A DNA stretch of 64,000 bases from the NCBI RefSeq assembly GCF_015350805.1, contig NZ_JADKSG010000001.1, forward strand, positions 248,001 through 312,000, read 5' to 3'. A program made the position numbers and the translations under genes. The stretch is from Herbiconiux sp. VKM Ac-1786 (GTDB lineage: Bacteria > Actinomycetota > Actinomycetes > Actinomycetales > Microbacteriaceae). Under the pieces are notes generated by a model. The model did not search any database. It saw only the letters and a program-made list of their open reading frames with translations, and had not been told where the DNA came from. The stretch's first letter is position 1; the number at the start of each line of letters is the position of its first letter. Positions 50,124 through 58,971 of the stretch are shown here, piece after piece.

Positions 50124-51214
50124 CCCCCTCCGACCTGATCGCCGACGTGCGGGCCCTCAACCCCGCACCCGCGACACCGTTGACCGCTGACGAAGAGCAG
50201 CGGATGCGCCACCTCCTCGAGCGCCTTCCGCACGACGCGAGACGGCCGAGCCGCCACCGCACCGCCGAGGCCGAGACCGAGACCCGACCCGCTCGCCGCC
50301 GCGCCCTGCCCGTGATCGGCTTCTCCCTCCTGGGAGCCGGTGCGCTCACGGTCGTGCTCGTCGCATCCAACGTCCTGGGTCTGGCCGGCTGGCGGGGTGG
50401 CGCCGACTCGGCCGCCGCCAGCGCTCTCGAGTCCGCAGCCGTCGCGTCCATCGAGGCGAGCGACCCGGTCGTCGGGCCCGGTCAGTACCTGCGGATCACG
50501 ACGAACGCGGTGTACTCCGCCAGCACCGGCGACGGCGCGGGAGGCTTCACCTCGTTCCTCGACGGCTCCCGCGACGAGCTCTACGTTCCCTACGATCGCC
50601 AGGGCGACTGGGTCTGGATGCGGCATGCCCGCGAACCGGTGCAGACGTTCGGGCCGGCCTCCGAGGCGTTCGCGGCCGAGATGCACGCCCTGGAAGAAGA
50701 CGAACTGCTGCGCGCCCCGGCCGGCACCTTCTACGGCGGCTCTCCCACCGAGATCAGCGGCGACTACGACGCGCTCCCCCGAGACCCGAACCAGCTCCTC
50801 AATGCGATCTACGCCAAGACGCTCACACAGGGGCAGTCCCGCGACGGGGCAGCCTTCGTCTGGATCGCGGACGTGCTGCGCAACGGCACCGTGCCGGCCG
50901 AGCTGCGCGCCGCCCTGTACCAGGCCGCGGCGCGCATCCCGGGCGTGACGATCACGGAGCAGCAGGCGAGCCTCGACGGCACCACCGGCATCGCGATCGG
51001 GCGCGTGGAGCCGAGCACGAACATCCGGCAGGACATCATCATCGACCCCGGCACCGGACAGTTCATCGGCGAACGCGAGATCAGCCTCGTCGCGAACAAC
51101 GGCCTCCCCGCCGGCACGCCATCGGAATCCACGACGGTGTCGATCACCGTCGTCGACACCGCACCCGAGGGCGGCACCGTCTACGGCAACCACCCGCCGG
51201 GCGACCAGCTCTGA
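50120..51214 (+). CDS. CU044_5270-type membrane protein (putative anti-sigma partner)
   Basis: 364 residues: cytoplasmic N-terminus of about 65 residues, one membrane helix (PVIGFSLLGAGALTVVLVAS), and a large extracytoplasmic domain containing GPGQYLRITTNA and LPRDPNQLLNAIY, the pattern of CU044_5270 family proteins. These regularly sit after ECF sigma genes in actinobacteria. Anti-sigma function is an inference from position and topology. Confidence 0.82.
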   Translation: MTPSDLIADVRALNPAPATPLTADEEQRMRHLLERLPHDARRPSRHRTAEAETETRPARRRALPVIGFSLLGAGALTVVLVASNVLGLAGWRGGADSAAASALESAAVASIEASDPVVGPGQYLRITTNAVYSASTGDGAGGFTSFLDGSRDELYVPYDRQGDWVWMRHAREPVQTFGPASEAFAAEMHALEEDELLRAPAGTFYGGSPTEISGDYDALPRDPNQLLNAIYAKTLTQGQSRDGAAFVWIADVLRNGTVPAELRAALYQAAARIPGVTITEQQASLDGTTGIAIGRVEPSTNIRQDIIIDPGTGQFIGEREISLVANNGLPAGTPSESTTVSITVVDTAPEGGTVYGNHPPGDQL

Positions 51215-51222
51215 TCGACGCC

Positions 51223-51792
51223 TCAGGCCGTTGCGGGGCGGTAGAGCAGGGCGATGGCGCCTGAGCGGAAGTCCTGGCGGTCGACGAGCTCGAGCTCGAC
51301 CCTCTCGCGCAGGCCCGCGAAGAGGGTCGGGCCGTGCCCCGCGATCACCGGATGCACGACGAACGCGTACTCGTCGATCAGCCCCAGCTCGGCCAGCGCC
51401 AGCGGCAGCTGCACTCCCCCAACCGACAGGCTCTCCCCCGGCTCCTCCTTGAGCCGCCGCACGGCCTGCTCCAGATCGCCATCGCCCCGCACGAGTTCGG
51501 CGTTCCAGTCGACCTCGCCCAGGGTGCTCGACACGACGTACTTCTTGGTGCTGTCGATGCTCTCGGCGAACGGGATGTCGGACTCGCCCATCCAGTCCGG
51601 CCACGCGCCCGAGGCCGGCCGTCGCCAGGCGGACTCCATCATCTCGTAGGTGACGCGGCCGTAGAGCAGGGCGTCTGCTCGGTCCATCTCGTCGGCCCAG
51701 TAGCGCATCGACTCCTCATCGGGGGCGATGCCCGCCTCGTGATGCACGCAGCCGTCGAGGGTGATGTTGATCCCGTAGCGCAGTGACCTCAT
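51223..51792 (-). CDS. dihydrofolate reductase family protein (RibD C-terminal type)
   Basis: 189 residues. RYGINITLDGCVHHEAG, LLYGRVTYEMMESAW, KYVVSSTL and LSVGGVQLPLALAELGLIDEYAFVVHPVIAGHGPTLF are typical of the DfrA/RibD-like NADPH-binding family, common in actinobacteria as free-standing reductases. Substrate unknown, probably not folate. Start overlaps the stop of the upstream membrane protein gene (ATGA). Confidence 0.9.
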   Translation of the reverse strand: MRSLRYGINITLDGCVHHEAGIAPDEESMRYWADEMDRADALLYGRVTYEMMESAWRRPASGAWPDWMGESDIPFAESIDSTKKYVVSSTLGEVDWNAELVRGDGDLEQAVRRLKEEPGESLSVGGVQLPLALAELGLIDEYAFVVHPVIAGHGPTLFAGLRERVELELVDRQDFRSGAIALLYRPATA

Positions 51793-52370
51793 CCGTTGTT
51801 CTCCTCTGACGTCGGGGCAGTAGGCGACCTCTCGTCGAAGGCGCCCGATTCGGCCATCGCCGCGGTCAGGTCGAACTGCTTCATGATCAGCGCCACGGTG
51901 CTCGCGAAGGCGGCGGCGAGTGCGAGGACGATCGACGGGACGAACGCCGAGGCGGGCGGAACCCAGCCCCCGATCACCCACGGCAGCACCACCAGCACCA
52001 CGACCGCCGCCGTGCACGCCCACTGGTTGACCACGAGGCCGATGGATTCGCCCGAGCCGCCGCGGGCGAGCATCCGTCGCCCCGTATCGATCGTGCAGAG
52101 CAGGACGATGACGCTCAGCGCGATGAAGGTCAGCGCGCCCCACAGCGGTTCGAACACCGCGAGAGTCAGGGCCACGAAGAGCGGGAGGGCGTAGACGGCG
52201 AACACCCAGCGCACGCTGGAGCGCAGGTAATGGTCGGCCGCGTCGGACGACATCATGACGCGGTGCAGATCGGTGTCGAGGTAGAAGAACACTCCGACGA
52301 TGAACGTGCCGATCAGGGTCGCGGAGATCCCCGCGACCCCCAGCAGGAACTCGCTCGAATTCATCAGCAT
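51789..52370 (-). CDS. hypothetical membrane protein
   Basis: 193 residues from ATG 52370 (GTG 52388 and ATG 52364 are alternatives). About five hydrophobic helices: LLGVAGISATLIGTFIVGVFFYL, WVFAVYALPLFVALTLAVF, LTFIALSVIVLL, WACTAAVVVLVVLPWVIGG and IVLALAAAFASTVALI. No family recognised. Co-transcribed with the DHFR-family gene by ATGA overlap. Confidence 0.7.
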   Translation of the reverse strand: MLMNSSEFLLGVAGISATLIGTFIVGVFFYLDTDLHRVMMSSDAADHYLRSSVRWVFAVYALPLFVALTLAVFEPLWGALTFIALSVIVLLCTIDTGRRMLARGGSGESIGLVVNQWACTAAVVVLVVLPWVIGGWVPPASAFVPSIVLALAAAFASTVALIMKQFDLTAAMAESGAFDERSPTAPTSEENNG

Positions 52371-52413
52371 CGTCGTCGACCCGCTCACGCTAGATGTTCG
52401 GTTGTCGAGAAGG

Positions 52414-53607
52414 CTAGCGGGTCGTCGCCCTGCCCGGCAGAGCGATCAGCGACACGAGCGCCGTGAGGGTCGAAGCGCCGAGGACGATCCACGCCACCAT
52501 CGATGTGCCGGCCGCGCCGACGACCACCCCCGCCGCGAGCGTTCCTGCCCCGACCCCGAGCGTCATGGCGCTGACGACCCAGCCGTTCGCCTCGGTGAGG
52601 GCGGCGGCGGGGCTGAGCTCGGAGATACGCTCGAAGACCTGGCCGAGCGTCGGCGGGAGCATCAGCCCCGAGATGCCGGCGACGACGACGTACGCCCAGG
52701 TGGGGAGCGCGGTCGCGGCGAGCGGGAGATAGCCGACGGCGAGGAGCACGCCGCACACGGTGAGGAGGCGCGCCGGCGTGGAACCGAGCGGACGGATGCC
52801 GACGACGGTCGCCCCGACGAGGGCTCCGAGAGCGTTCACGGCGAGCATCCACCCTGCAAGGCCTTCGCTCGAGCGGGCCGCCTCGGACGCCGTCGCGACG
52901 ATGGTCAGCGCGCCGACGGGCACACCGATGCCGAATGTGAAGACGGCCACGCGCGCAACCGCGGGGATGAGGATGGGCGAACGGTGGTGGGGGCCACGAC
53001 TCTGCCGGCTCCTCGAGGCCGCGCGCGGGGCGGCGTCGAGCACGAAGGCGACGGCGCCGACCAACCCGAGCGCGCCCGCGAACAGCAGGTTGCCGACCGG
53101 ACCGAACACCGCGATGCCGACGACGGTGAGCAGCGGGCCGAGGATGAAGATGACCTCCTGCGCGCCGGCGTCCAGGCTGAAGGCCGCCTTCAGCTGCGGC
53201 CCGGGCGCCACGAGTCGCGGCCACAGTGCCCGCAGCGCCGGCTCTAGGGGCGGCGTGAACACCCCGGCGGCTGCGGCGAGCGCCACCGCCAGCGCCGGCA
53301 GTGGTTCGAGGGTCAGCGCCATGCCCGTGAAGGCGAGAAAGCTCAGGATGCCGCTGACGGTCAGAACGGCGACCTGCCCGAGACGGTCGATCAGTCGTCC
53401 GAGAAGCGGCTGCCCCACCGCGCCGGCGATGACGTAGACGGCGGTGATGAGGCCGGCGAAGGCGAAGTCGCCGCTGGTGGCGCGCACGAGCTGGACGATC
53501 GCGAGGGCGGCCATGGCGCCGGGGAGGCGGCCGAGCAGCGACGTCGCGAGCAGGTACCCCGTGTGCCTCGCGCGGAGAACGTCGACGACGGGGTAGGAGG
53601 TTCTCAC
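52414..53607 (-). CDS. MFS transporter
   Basis: 397 residues from GTG 53607, twelve helices. GQPLLGRLIDRLGQVAVL (motif A) and a second-half homologue are visible. Similar to YfcJ-like or drug-efflux MFS proteins; substrate unknown. No ribosome site is present; CACACT lies seven bases upstream of the GTG. Independent of the MFS transporter at 33451. Confidence 0.88.
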   Translation of the reverse strand: MRTSYPVVDVLRARHTGYLLATSLLGRLPGAMAALAIVQLVRATSGDFAFAGLITAVYVIAGAVGQPLLGRLIDRLGQVAVLTVSGILSFLAFTGMALTLEPLPALAVALAAAAGVFTPPLEPALRALWPRLVAPGPQLKAAFSLDAGAQEVIFILGPLLTVVGIAVFGPVGNLLFAGALGLVGAVAFVLDAAPRAASRSRQSRGPHHRSPILIPAVARVAVFTFGIGVPVGALTIVATASEAARSSEGLAGWMLAVNALGALVGATVVGIRPLGSTPARLLTVCGVLLAVGYLPLAATALPTWAYVVVAGISGLMLPPTLGQVFERISELSPAAALTEANGWVVSAMTLGVGAGTLAAGVVVGAAGTSMVAWIVLGASTLTALVSLIALPGRATTR

Positions 53608-53767
53608 GTAGGCAAGTGTGGCAGCAGCCGGCCTGGCGTCGACCGGTATCGGGATCCGATCGCCTCCGCCGCGCGCCTCTGGACGCACGGCGGAGGTGCG
53701 GATGCCGGTCAACGTCGCTCCGCAGACCGCCCGGCCGCGATCAGCCTTCGACCTGGACCTGGCCCTC

Positions 53768-56395
53768 TCAGCGCCGGCCGGAGGGGCGCAGCCGCCGCCG
53801 GGAGACGAGGAGCAGCGCCAGACCGGCGAATCCGAGCATCCCGATGCCCGCCACCTGAGCCACGACGGGGCTACCCGTCGCCGCGAGAGAGCCGCCCTTG
53901 CCGCTCGACTCGGGCGCCGGAGAGGACCCGGCGGCCGCCACGTCCACCGTCACCGAGACGGCGTTGGCCGGTTCGGAGAAGTCGATCACAGTGACGGAGG
54001 CCGAACCGGCGACGGTGGGCGTGCCGGTGATGGTGCCCGTGTGCGGATTCACCGTGAGACCCTGCGGAAGACCCGCCGAAGTTCCTGCGAGACCGAAGTT
54101 CGAACGGGTGCCACGGGCTTCGACGAGGTCGGCGCTGTACGGAGCGCCGACGGTCGCGCCCGGCAGCGCGGTGCCGCGGAAGGTCGTCGGGACCTCCGAG
54201 ACTGTCATCGAGTACGACGCGAAGGTCTCGGGTGCTTCCTCGTCCATGAGGGAGAACTCGTAGCGTCCCCCGATGGTCGGGGTTCCGCTGAGCACTCCGG
54301 TGACCGGGTCGAGGGAGAGTCCGGCCGGGAGCTCGCCCTGCACGACCTCTAGTTCCATGCCCGACGGCACCTCCGGTACGAGCGCTTCGGAGAACGCCGA
54401 GCCCACGGTCGAGGTCAGGTCCCGGTCGTCGCCGAAGGCCGCGGCGACGTCGTGGACGTAGAGCACGACGGTCTGCTCCTGCGGCTCCCCGCCGTCGGAG
54501 GGCGTATCGGTCACGGTGACGCTGTACTGCCCAGGCGTGGTCGGGGTGCCGCTGATGACGCCCGTAGCGGGGTCGAACGTCAGACCGTCCGGAAGTCCGG
54601 ATGCGACGCCCAGCTCCATCGCGCTCCCCTCGTTCGTGACGAGGTCGAAGCGGTAGGCCTCCCCGCGTCGGGCGTCGTCGGTGGTGCCCGCGAAATTCGT
54701 CGGGTAGACCGTTGCCGCCGACGCCGAGGCACCGGTCGTCGCACCGACCGTCACGAGTGGAACGGCTCGGACGGCATCCGACTGGAGTCTGTCCGGGGTT
54801 CCGGCCTCCACGATCTCGACGCCGAGGAACCGGGTCACCCCTGTGGACTTCTGCACGGTGAATGTCGAATCGGTGGCTCCTGCGATCTCCTGGGCCTCCT
54901 TGCCGTCGCCGTCGGTCACGTACCACTGGTACTCGAAGATCGGGTCGGTGGTTCCAGCGGACGCAGGCACGTCCCACGAGCCGGGACAGGCCCGCAGCAC
55001 GGTGCCGACCGCGACGGTCGCGCTGGGGGTCGTCGGCGAGGTGCAGGACGAGGCGTCCGTGATCACCGGCTTCGATCCGGCACTCAGGGTGGCCTCTGGC
55101 CCGGCGTTGCAGTTCTTGCCGTGGTTCTGGCCCACGACGCGCAGCTTCATCACGTCGGCGGCGCCGACGTTCACCGGGTAGCTGCCGGTTGAGTTGACCT
55201 TCCACGAGATGGAGCGGTGCGCGGAGTCGAGGACGTCGATGTTCTTCGCGAACTGCCAATCTCCGGTCATCGTCCAGACGTTCCCCGTCCAGGTCGACAT
55301 CAGCCACTTGCGGGGCTTGACGGGCAGTGTGAGCGAGCCGGTGCGCGTCTGGGCGTCGGCGTGGGTTATGACCTGTTCGCCGCCGAACTTGAACCCACCC
55401 TTGAGTGTGAAGCCCCAGACGTCGAGCACCTTCGACATGTACTCGGCGTCGCCGTGGATCTCCTCGGAGAATTTCAGGTCGAGGCCGTTGCTCACCGTGT
55501 TCGAGGTGCCGACACCGATCGTGAGGGTCTGGTCGAAGTTGCTGTTCTGGATCTGCGGGACCATGTTGCCGAACGCCGTTCCGCAGCCGAAGTTCCCTGA
55601 GGTCATGTGACCGAGCGCCGAGAGCGCGGAGGGATCCTGAGGCTCGTACCCGGCTGCGGAACCCGCGGCGGCGATGGTGCAGCTCTTCGCATCCTCACCG
55701 CAATGAGACGAGGCGTAGGCGGTGGCCAGGTTCAGGATGTTGCCCCACTCGCGGTAGATACCATCGGGGTTGGGGGTTTCGTTATAGATTCGGTACTCCT
55801 GGCCCGGGTCACCCTCGGAACAGGTCTTCAGCTGGGGCGTCTCGCGCAGGAAGTCCCCCGTGAAGTTCAGGCCACCGCTGGCACTCCAGACGCACTGGTG
55901 CGTCATCGCACTCACCACGTAGAAGTACTGCCCACCGCGATCCATCTTCGGCGCCGACGTGGGGTTGTGGTTCTGGGGCACGAAGTAGAACTTCTGCGTG
56001 GGGACGTTCTGGCACTGCGCGGCCCACAGCTGGCCCTGAGGGAACGGAGAGGGCATCACCTGCAGGCAGTCGCTCCCCATCTGGAGGAGCACCGTGTTGT
56101 CGCTCTGCACGCTGATGCGGTACGAGAGGTGCCTACCGCCCGGCTCGAAGGGATCGTTGAACCGCTCGAACTGCACGTCCTGGCCGAAGCTCCCGGTGGG
56201 AGGGGCGGTGATCGGCACGTCGGGCTGAAGAGGCGCTTCGGAGACCGCCGCAGCCTGGGCCTCGGTGATCGGAGCCACCGGCAGCTCGTCCGCCTGCGCC
56301 GTGGTCGGCACGGCGACGAGCGCGGCCGAGGCGAGGGCCAGTGCTCCGAGACCGGTGAGCAGTCGTCGGGCGAGTGATGGGCGTCGTTCGGGCAC
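53768..56395 (-). CDS. large surface protein: ricin-like head, possible aerolysin-like core, Ig repeats, LAXTG anchor
   Basis: 875 residues from GTG 56395. Signal peptide ends near AQADEL (about residue 37). Residues 80-220 (QSDNTVLLQMGSDCLQVM, AAQCQN) look like a beta-trefoil-type fold. Residues 260-430 contain Ser/Thr/amphipathic strands (NTVSNGLDLKFSEEI, QVITHADAQTRTGSLTLPV, WLMSTWTGNVWTMTGDWQF) suggestive of an aerolysin/ETX-MTX2 pore-former. Then an Ig-like domain and three putative-Ig cadherin-like repeats (LPDGLTFDPATGVISGTPT). It ends LAATG, a helix and SRRRLR. Wall anchoring by a class E sortase is expected. The pore-forming reading is low certainty. Confidence 0.8.
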   Translation of the reverse strand: MPERRPSLARRLLTGLGALALASAALVAVPTTAQADELPVAPITEAQAAAVSEAPLQPDVPITAPPTGSFGQDVQFERFNDPFEPGGRHLSYRISVQSDNTVLLQMGSDCLQVMPSPFPQGQLWAAQCQNVPTQKFYFVPQNHNPTSAPKMDRGGQYFYVVSAMTHQCVWSASGGLNFTGDFLRETPQLKTCSEGDPGQEYRIYNETPNPDGIYREWGNILNLATAYASSHCGEDAKSCTIAAAGSAAGYEPQDPSALSALGHMTSGNFGCGTAFGNMVPQIQNSNFDQTLTIGVGTSNTVSNGLDLKFSEEIHGDAEYMSKVLDVWGFTLKGGFKFGGEQVITHADAQTRTGSLTLPVKPRKWLMSTWTGNVWTMTGDWQFAKNIDVLDSAHRSISWKVNSTGSYPVNVGAADVMKLRVVGQNHGKNCNAGPEATLSAGSKPVITDASSCTSPTTPSATVAVGTVLRACPGSWDVPASAGTTDPIFEYQWYVTDGDGKEAQEIAGATDSTFTVQKSTGVTRFLGVEIVEAGTPDRLQSDAVRAVPLVTVGATTGASASAATVYPTNFAGTTDDARRGEAYRFDLVTNEGSAMELGVASGLPDGLTFDPATGVISGTPTTPGQYSVTVTDTPSDGGEPQEQTVVLYVHDVAAAFGDDRDLTSTVGSAFSEALVPEVPSGMELEVVQGELPAGLSLDPVTGVLSGTPTIGGRYEFSLMDEEAPETFASYSMTVSEVPTTFRGTALPGATVGAPYSADLVEARGTRSNFGLAGTSAGLPQGLTVNPHTGTITGTPTVAGSASVTVIDFSEPANAVSVTVDVAAAGSSPAPESSGKGGSLAATGSPVVAQVAGIGMLGFAGLALLLVSRRRLRPSGRR

Positions 56396-56540
56396 GGTGC
56401 CGCTCCGTTCTTGTGACGACTCGGCGCGCGTCGCCCGTCGATCGGCCCCCAGTGTGTCAGCGTCGCCGACGCGGGACCAGAGGCGCAGCACCCCCCGACG
56501 TGGGTAGCCGAGCGAACCGTCACCCGGTCAGTGCGCGGCC

Positions 56541-56604
56541 GCTCGCGCGAGCAGCGCGTGCACACCCCTCGCGATGGCGAAGAGTCCCGCCCGGCGAGCG
56601 CCCC
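56541..56604. repeat. degenerate copy of the DUF445 gene 3' end
   Basis: About 64 bp aligning with 57064-57128 at roughly 85% identity, encoding the minus-strand residues ARGVHALLAR equivalent to ATGVHALLA. The stop codon of the original is changed. It lies just downstream of the VOC gene, so the pair forms direct repeats flanking that gene. Confidence 0.75.
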
Positions 56605-56619
56605 ACAGCCCAGCGGCGG

Positions 56620-57009
56620 CTAGGCGCCCCGCTCGGCCCGGCTGCGCAGGATGCAGAACTCGTTGCTCTCGGGGTCGGCCAGCACGACCCAGCCCGAGCC
56701 GTCGGATCGGCGGCGGTCGTCGACCTGCCGGGCACCGAGCTGCAGCAGGCGCGCCAGCTCCTCGTCGCGCGTGCTCCCCGCCTCGGGCTCGAGATCGAGG
56801 TGCAGCCGGTTCTTGAGCTCCTTCGCCTCGGGCACCTCGATGAAGAGCAGCCGCTGCGTGCCGTCGCTCGAGAAGATCATGCACTCGTCGTCGCCCGGCA
56901 CGTTCGGGTCGTCGGGGTCCTCCGCGAAACCGAGCACAGCGCTCCAGAACACCGACTGCGCCAGGGCGTCGCGGCTGTCGATCGTCGTGTGTGAGATGCG
57001 GGCTGCCAT
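56620..57009 (-). CDS. VOC family (glyoxalase-like) protein
   Basis: 129 residues, single VOC domain: ISHTTIDSRDALAQSVFWSAVLGF, MIFSSDGTQRLLFIEVPEAK, NRLHLDLEPE, and ELARLLQLGARQVDD...VVLADPESNEFCIL. Metal ligands His and Glu are at expected places. Possible bleomycin-resistance-type or lyase function. TAGGCT six bases before the ATG suggests leaderless expression. The gene sits between two copies of a 64-bp sequence. Confidence 0.9.
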   Translation of the reverse strand: MAARISHTTIDSRDALAQSVFWSAVLGFAEDPDDPNVPGDDECMIFSSDGTQRLLFIEVPEAKELKNRLHLDLEPEAGSTRDEELARLLQLGARQVDDRRRSDGSGWVVLADPESNEFCILRSRAERGA

Positions 57010-57063
57010 GCGGCGAGCCTAGCCGCGAGAGCCCTCCAGCCCCAGGGTCAGGGTCACGCTCAC

Positions 57064-57128
57064 GCTCACGCGAGCAGCGCGTGCACCCCCGTCGCGATCG
57101 CGAAGATACCGACCCCCGCGAGCGCCCC
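57064..57128. repeat. original copy of the flanking repeat (end of DUF445 gene)
   Basis: Last about 20 codons and stop of the DUF445 gene; counterpart of 56541-56604. Confidence 0.75.
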
Positions 57129-58343
57129 CACGACCGTCCCGTTGATGCGGATGAACTGCAGATCCCGCCCCACCTGCAGCTCGATCTTCTCCGTCGTCTC
57201 GCGCGCGTCCCACCGCTGCACCGTGTCACTGATCACCGACGCGAGGTCGTGGCGGTACTTCTGCACCGCATACCCCGCCGCGTCGGCGATCCACGCGTCG
57301 ATCTTGGTGGCGAGCATCCGATCGCTGGAAAGACGCGCCCCGAGGTCGACCAGCGCCGACGTCGCCGCCGACCGCAGCTCGCTCGACGGGTCGGCCAGGG
57401 CTTCGGCGAGCGTCGTCTTGGCCGCTTCCCAGAGCTGGCCGGCGAACGAGCGCAGGCGCGGGCTTTCGAGGAACTCGGCCTTGATCTGCTCGACCCGCTG
57501 CGACATCGCGGGGTCGTGCTGCAGCCGGTCGGTGAGGTCGTCGAGGTAGCCGTCGATGGCCAGGCGAAGCGGATGCTCGGGGTCCTCCCTCACCGCCTGC
57601 AGCAGTTTGGTGAGCTCACGGTGCGCCCGGTCGTCGGCGAAGTCGCGGGCGAAGCCGGGCACCCAGCGCGGGATGCGGGTCGAGACGACGGTTCCGAGGG
57701 CATCCGGATGCTCTGCGAGCCATTTCTCGGCCGCCTCGACCAGCGCGTCCACGACGGCCCGCTGCTGATCGGCCGCCACGAGCTCGGACCCCATCCGCCC
57801 GAGGGCCGGCGCCCACTCCTTCTCGAACAGGTGCTCGCGGGCGAGGCGCTCGATGAGGCTCTCGACGTCGCGGTCGCTGAGGAAGCGGAGCAGGCCCTGC
57901 GCCATAACGGCGCCCTCGGTGCTCGCGCGCTGGGCGTTCGCGGGGTCGGCGAGCCAGGCGCCGAGCCGGTCAGCCACGCTGAAGGTCGCCAGCTTGCTGC
58001 GCACGACCTCGTCGGAAAGGAAGTTCTCCTCGACGAACTCGCCGAGGCTCACGCCGATCTCGTCCTTGCGGTTCGGGATGATCGCCGTGTGCGGGATGCG
58101 CAATCCCAGCGGGTGCCGGAACAGCGCCGTCACGGCGAACCAGTCCGCGAGGGCGCCGACCATCGCGCCCTCGGCGGCGGCGCGCACGTAGCCGAGCCAC
58201 GGGTACCGGTCTTCGAGCGCGAAGGCGACGGCGAAGATCACGGCCGAGACGATGAGCAGGCTCGTGGCGAGCACCTTCATCCGCCGGAGCGCGGCGCGGC
58301 GCTCGAGGTCGGCGGGGCCCAGCTGGGTGGTCGTCGTCATCAT
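57066..58343 (-). CDS. DUF445 family membrane protein
   Basis: 425 residues from ATG 58343; the in-frame ATG 58340 has better spacing from GGAGG. Two N-terminal helices (LLIVSAVIFAVAFAL, YVRAAAEGAMVGALADWFAVTALFRHPLG), conserved HTAIIPNRKDEIGVSLGEFVEENFL, a long helical region, and a C-terminal helix VVGALAGVGIFAIATGVHALLA. This matches DUF445/YheB-type envelope proteins of unknown role. Its 3' end is duplicated beyond the VOC gene. Confidence 0.9.
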   Translation of the reverse strand: MMTTTTQLGPADLERRAALRRMKVLATSLLIVSAVIFAVAFALEDRYPWLGYVRAAAEGAMVGALADWFAVTALFRHPLGLRIPHTAIIPNRKDEIGVSLGEFVEENFLSDEVVRSKLATFSVADRLGAWLADPANAQRASTEGAVMAQGLLRFLSDRDVESLIERLAREHLFEKEWAPALGRMGSELVAADQQRAVVDALVEAAEKWLAEHPDALGTVVSTRIPRWVPGFARDFADDRAHRELTKLLQAVREDPEHPLRLAIDGYLDDLTDRLQHDPAMSQRVEQIKAEFLESPRLRSFAGQLWEAAKTTLAEALADPSSELRSAATSALVDLGARLSSDRMLATKIDAWIADAAGYAVQKYRHDLASVISDTVQRWDARETTEKIELQVGRDLQFIRINGTVVGALAGVGIFAIATGVHALLA

Positions 58344-58497
58344 GCTCCTCCCTTGTCGCGGCACCCACCACCGTACGCGGCCCGGCGGGCACCGCCGCTC
58401 CCGGATGGCCGCCTACGGCCCTGCTCTTCTCGGCCAGTACCCGGTCGCACTAAGGTGATGCCAGCAGCCGGGCCCGACCGGCTCAGGGGGAGGAAAC

Positions 58498-58884
58498 ATG
58501 AAGCGTCCTGGTGGAGTCACCCTCGTGGCCGTGATCGTCTGGATCTCGGGCGCACTTCAGCTGATCGGCGGCGTCATCGGCCTGATCACCGCCTCGACGA
58601 CGGCCCAGGTGAACGGCGTCTCGGCCGGGTCGTTCACGACCGGCGCGATCGTGTCGATCGTGCTCGGCATCATCACGATCGTCGTCGGCGCCGCCCTCCT
58701 CCGCGGCAGCCAGCTCGCCCGCGTGCTGACGACCATCGTGCTGGCCCTCAACCTCGCGAGCGCGGTCTACACGCTCGTCGCCGTGCCGTCGACGCTCTGG
58801 CAGGGCGTCATCAACGCGGCCCTGGCCCTCCTCGGCATCATCCTCCTCTACACCCGCAGCGCGAACGCCTACTTCCGCCGCTGA
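58498..58884 (+). CDS. four-helix membrane protein (DUF7144/DUF4064-like)
   Basis: 128 residues with GGAGGAAAC before the ATG. Helices at about 8-30, 48-66, 72-96 and 100-118. The pattern VIVWISGALQLIGGVIGLI with RVLTTIVLALNLASAVYTL resembles DUF4064-like actinobacterial membrane proteins. Function unknown. Confidence 0.68.
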   Translation: MKRPGGVTLVAVIVWISGALQLIGGVIGLITASTTAQVNGVSAGSFTTGAIVSIVLGIITIVVGAALLRGSQLARVLTTIVLALNLASAVYTLVAVPSTLWQGVINAALALLGIILLYTRSANAYFRR

Positions 58885-58916
58885 CCCCAAACGGCGCGGC
58901 GGCGTCACGCTATCTA

Positions 58917-58952
58917 TTGTTATTTCGTCAGATGTGATGGAAAATCATCACA
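58917..58952. promoter_or_regulatory. promoter and operator of the MNT/HEPN-like pair
   Basis: TTGTTA (58917-58922), 17-nt spacer, GAAAAT (58940-58945). A dyad TGTGATG-N6-CATCACA (58933-58952) has the -10 hexamer exactly as its spacer, so bound protein would block the promoter. Confidence 0.6.
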
Positions 58953-58971
58953 ACCGACGAAGCAGCGAGAG

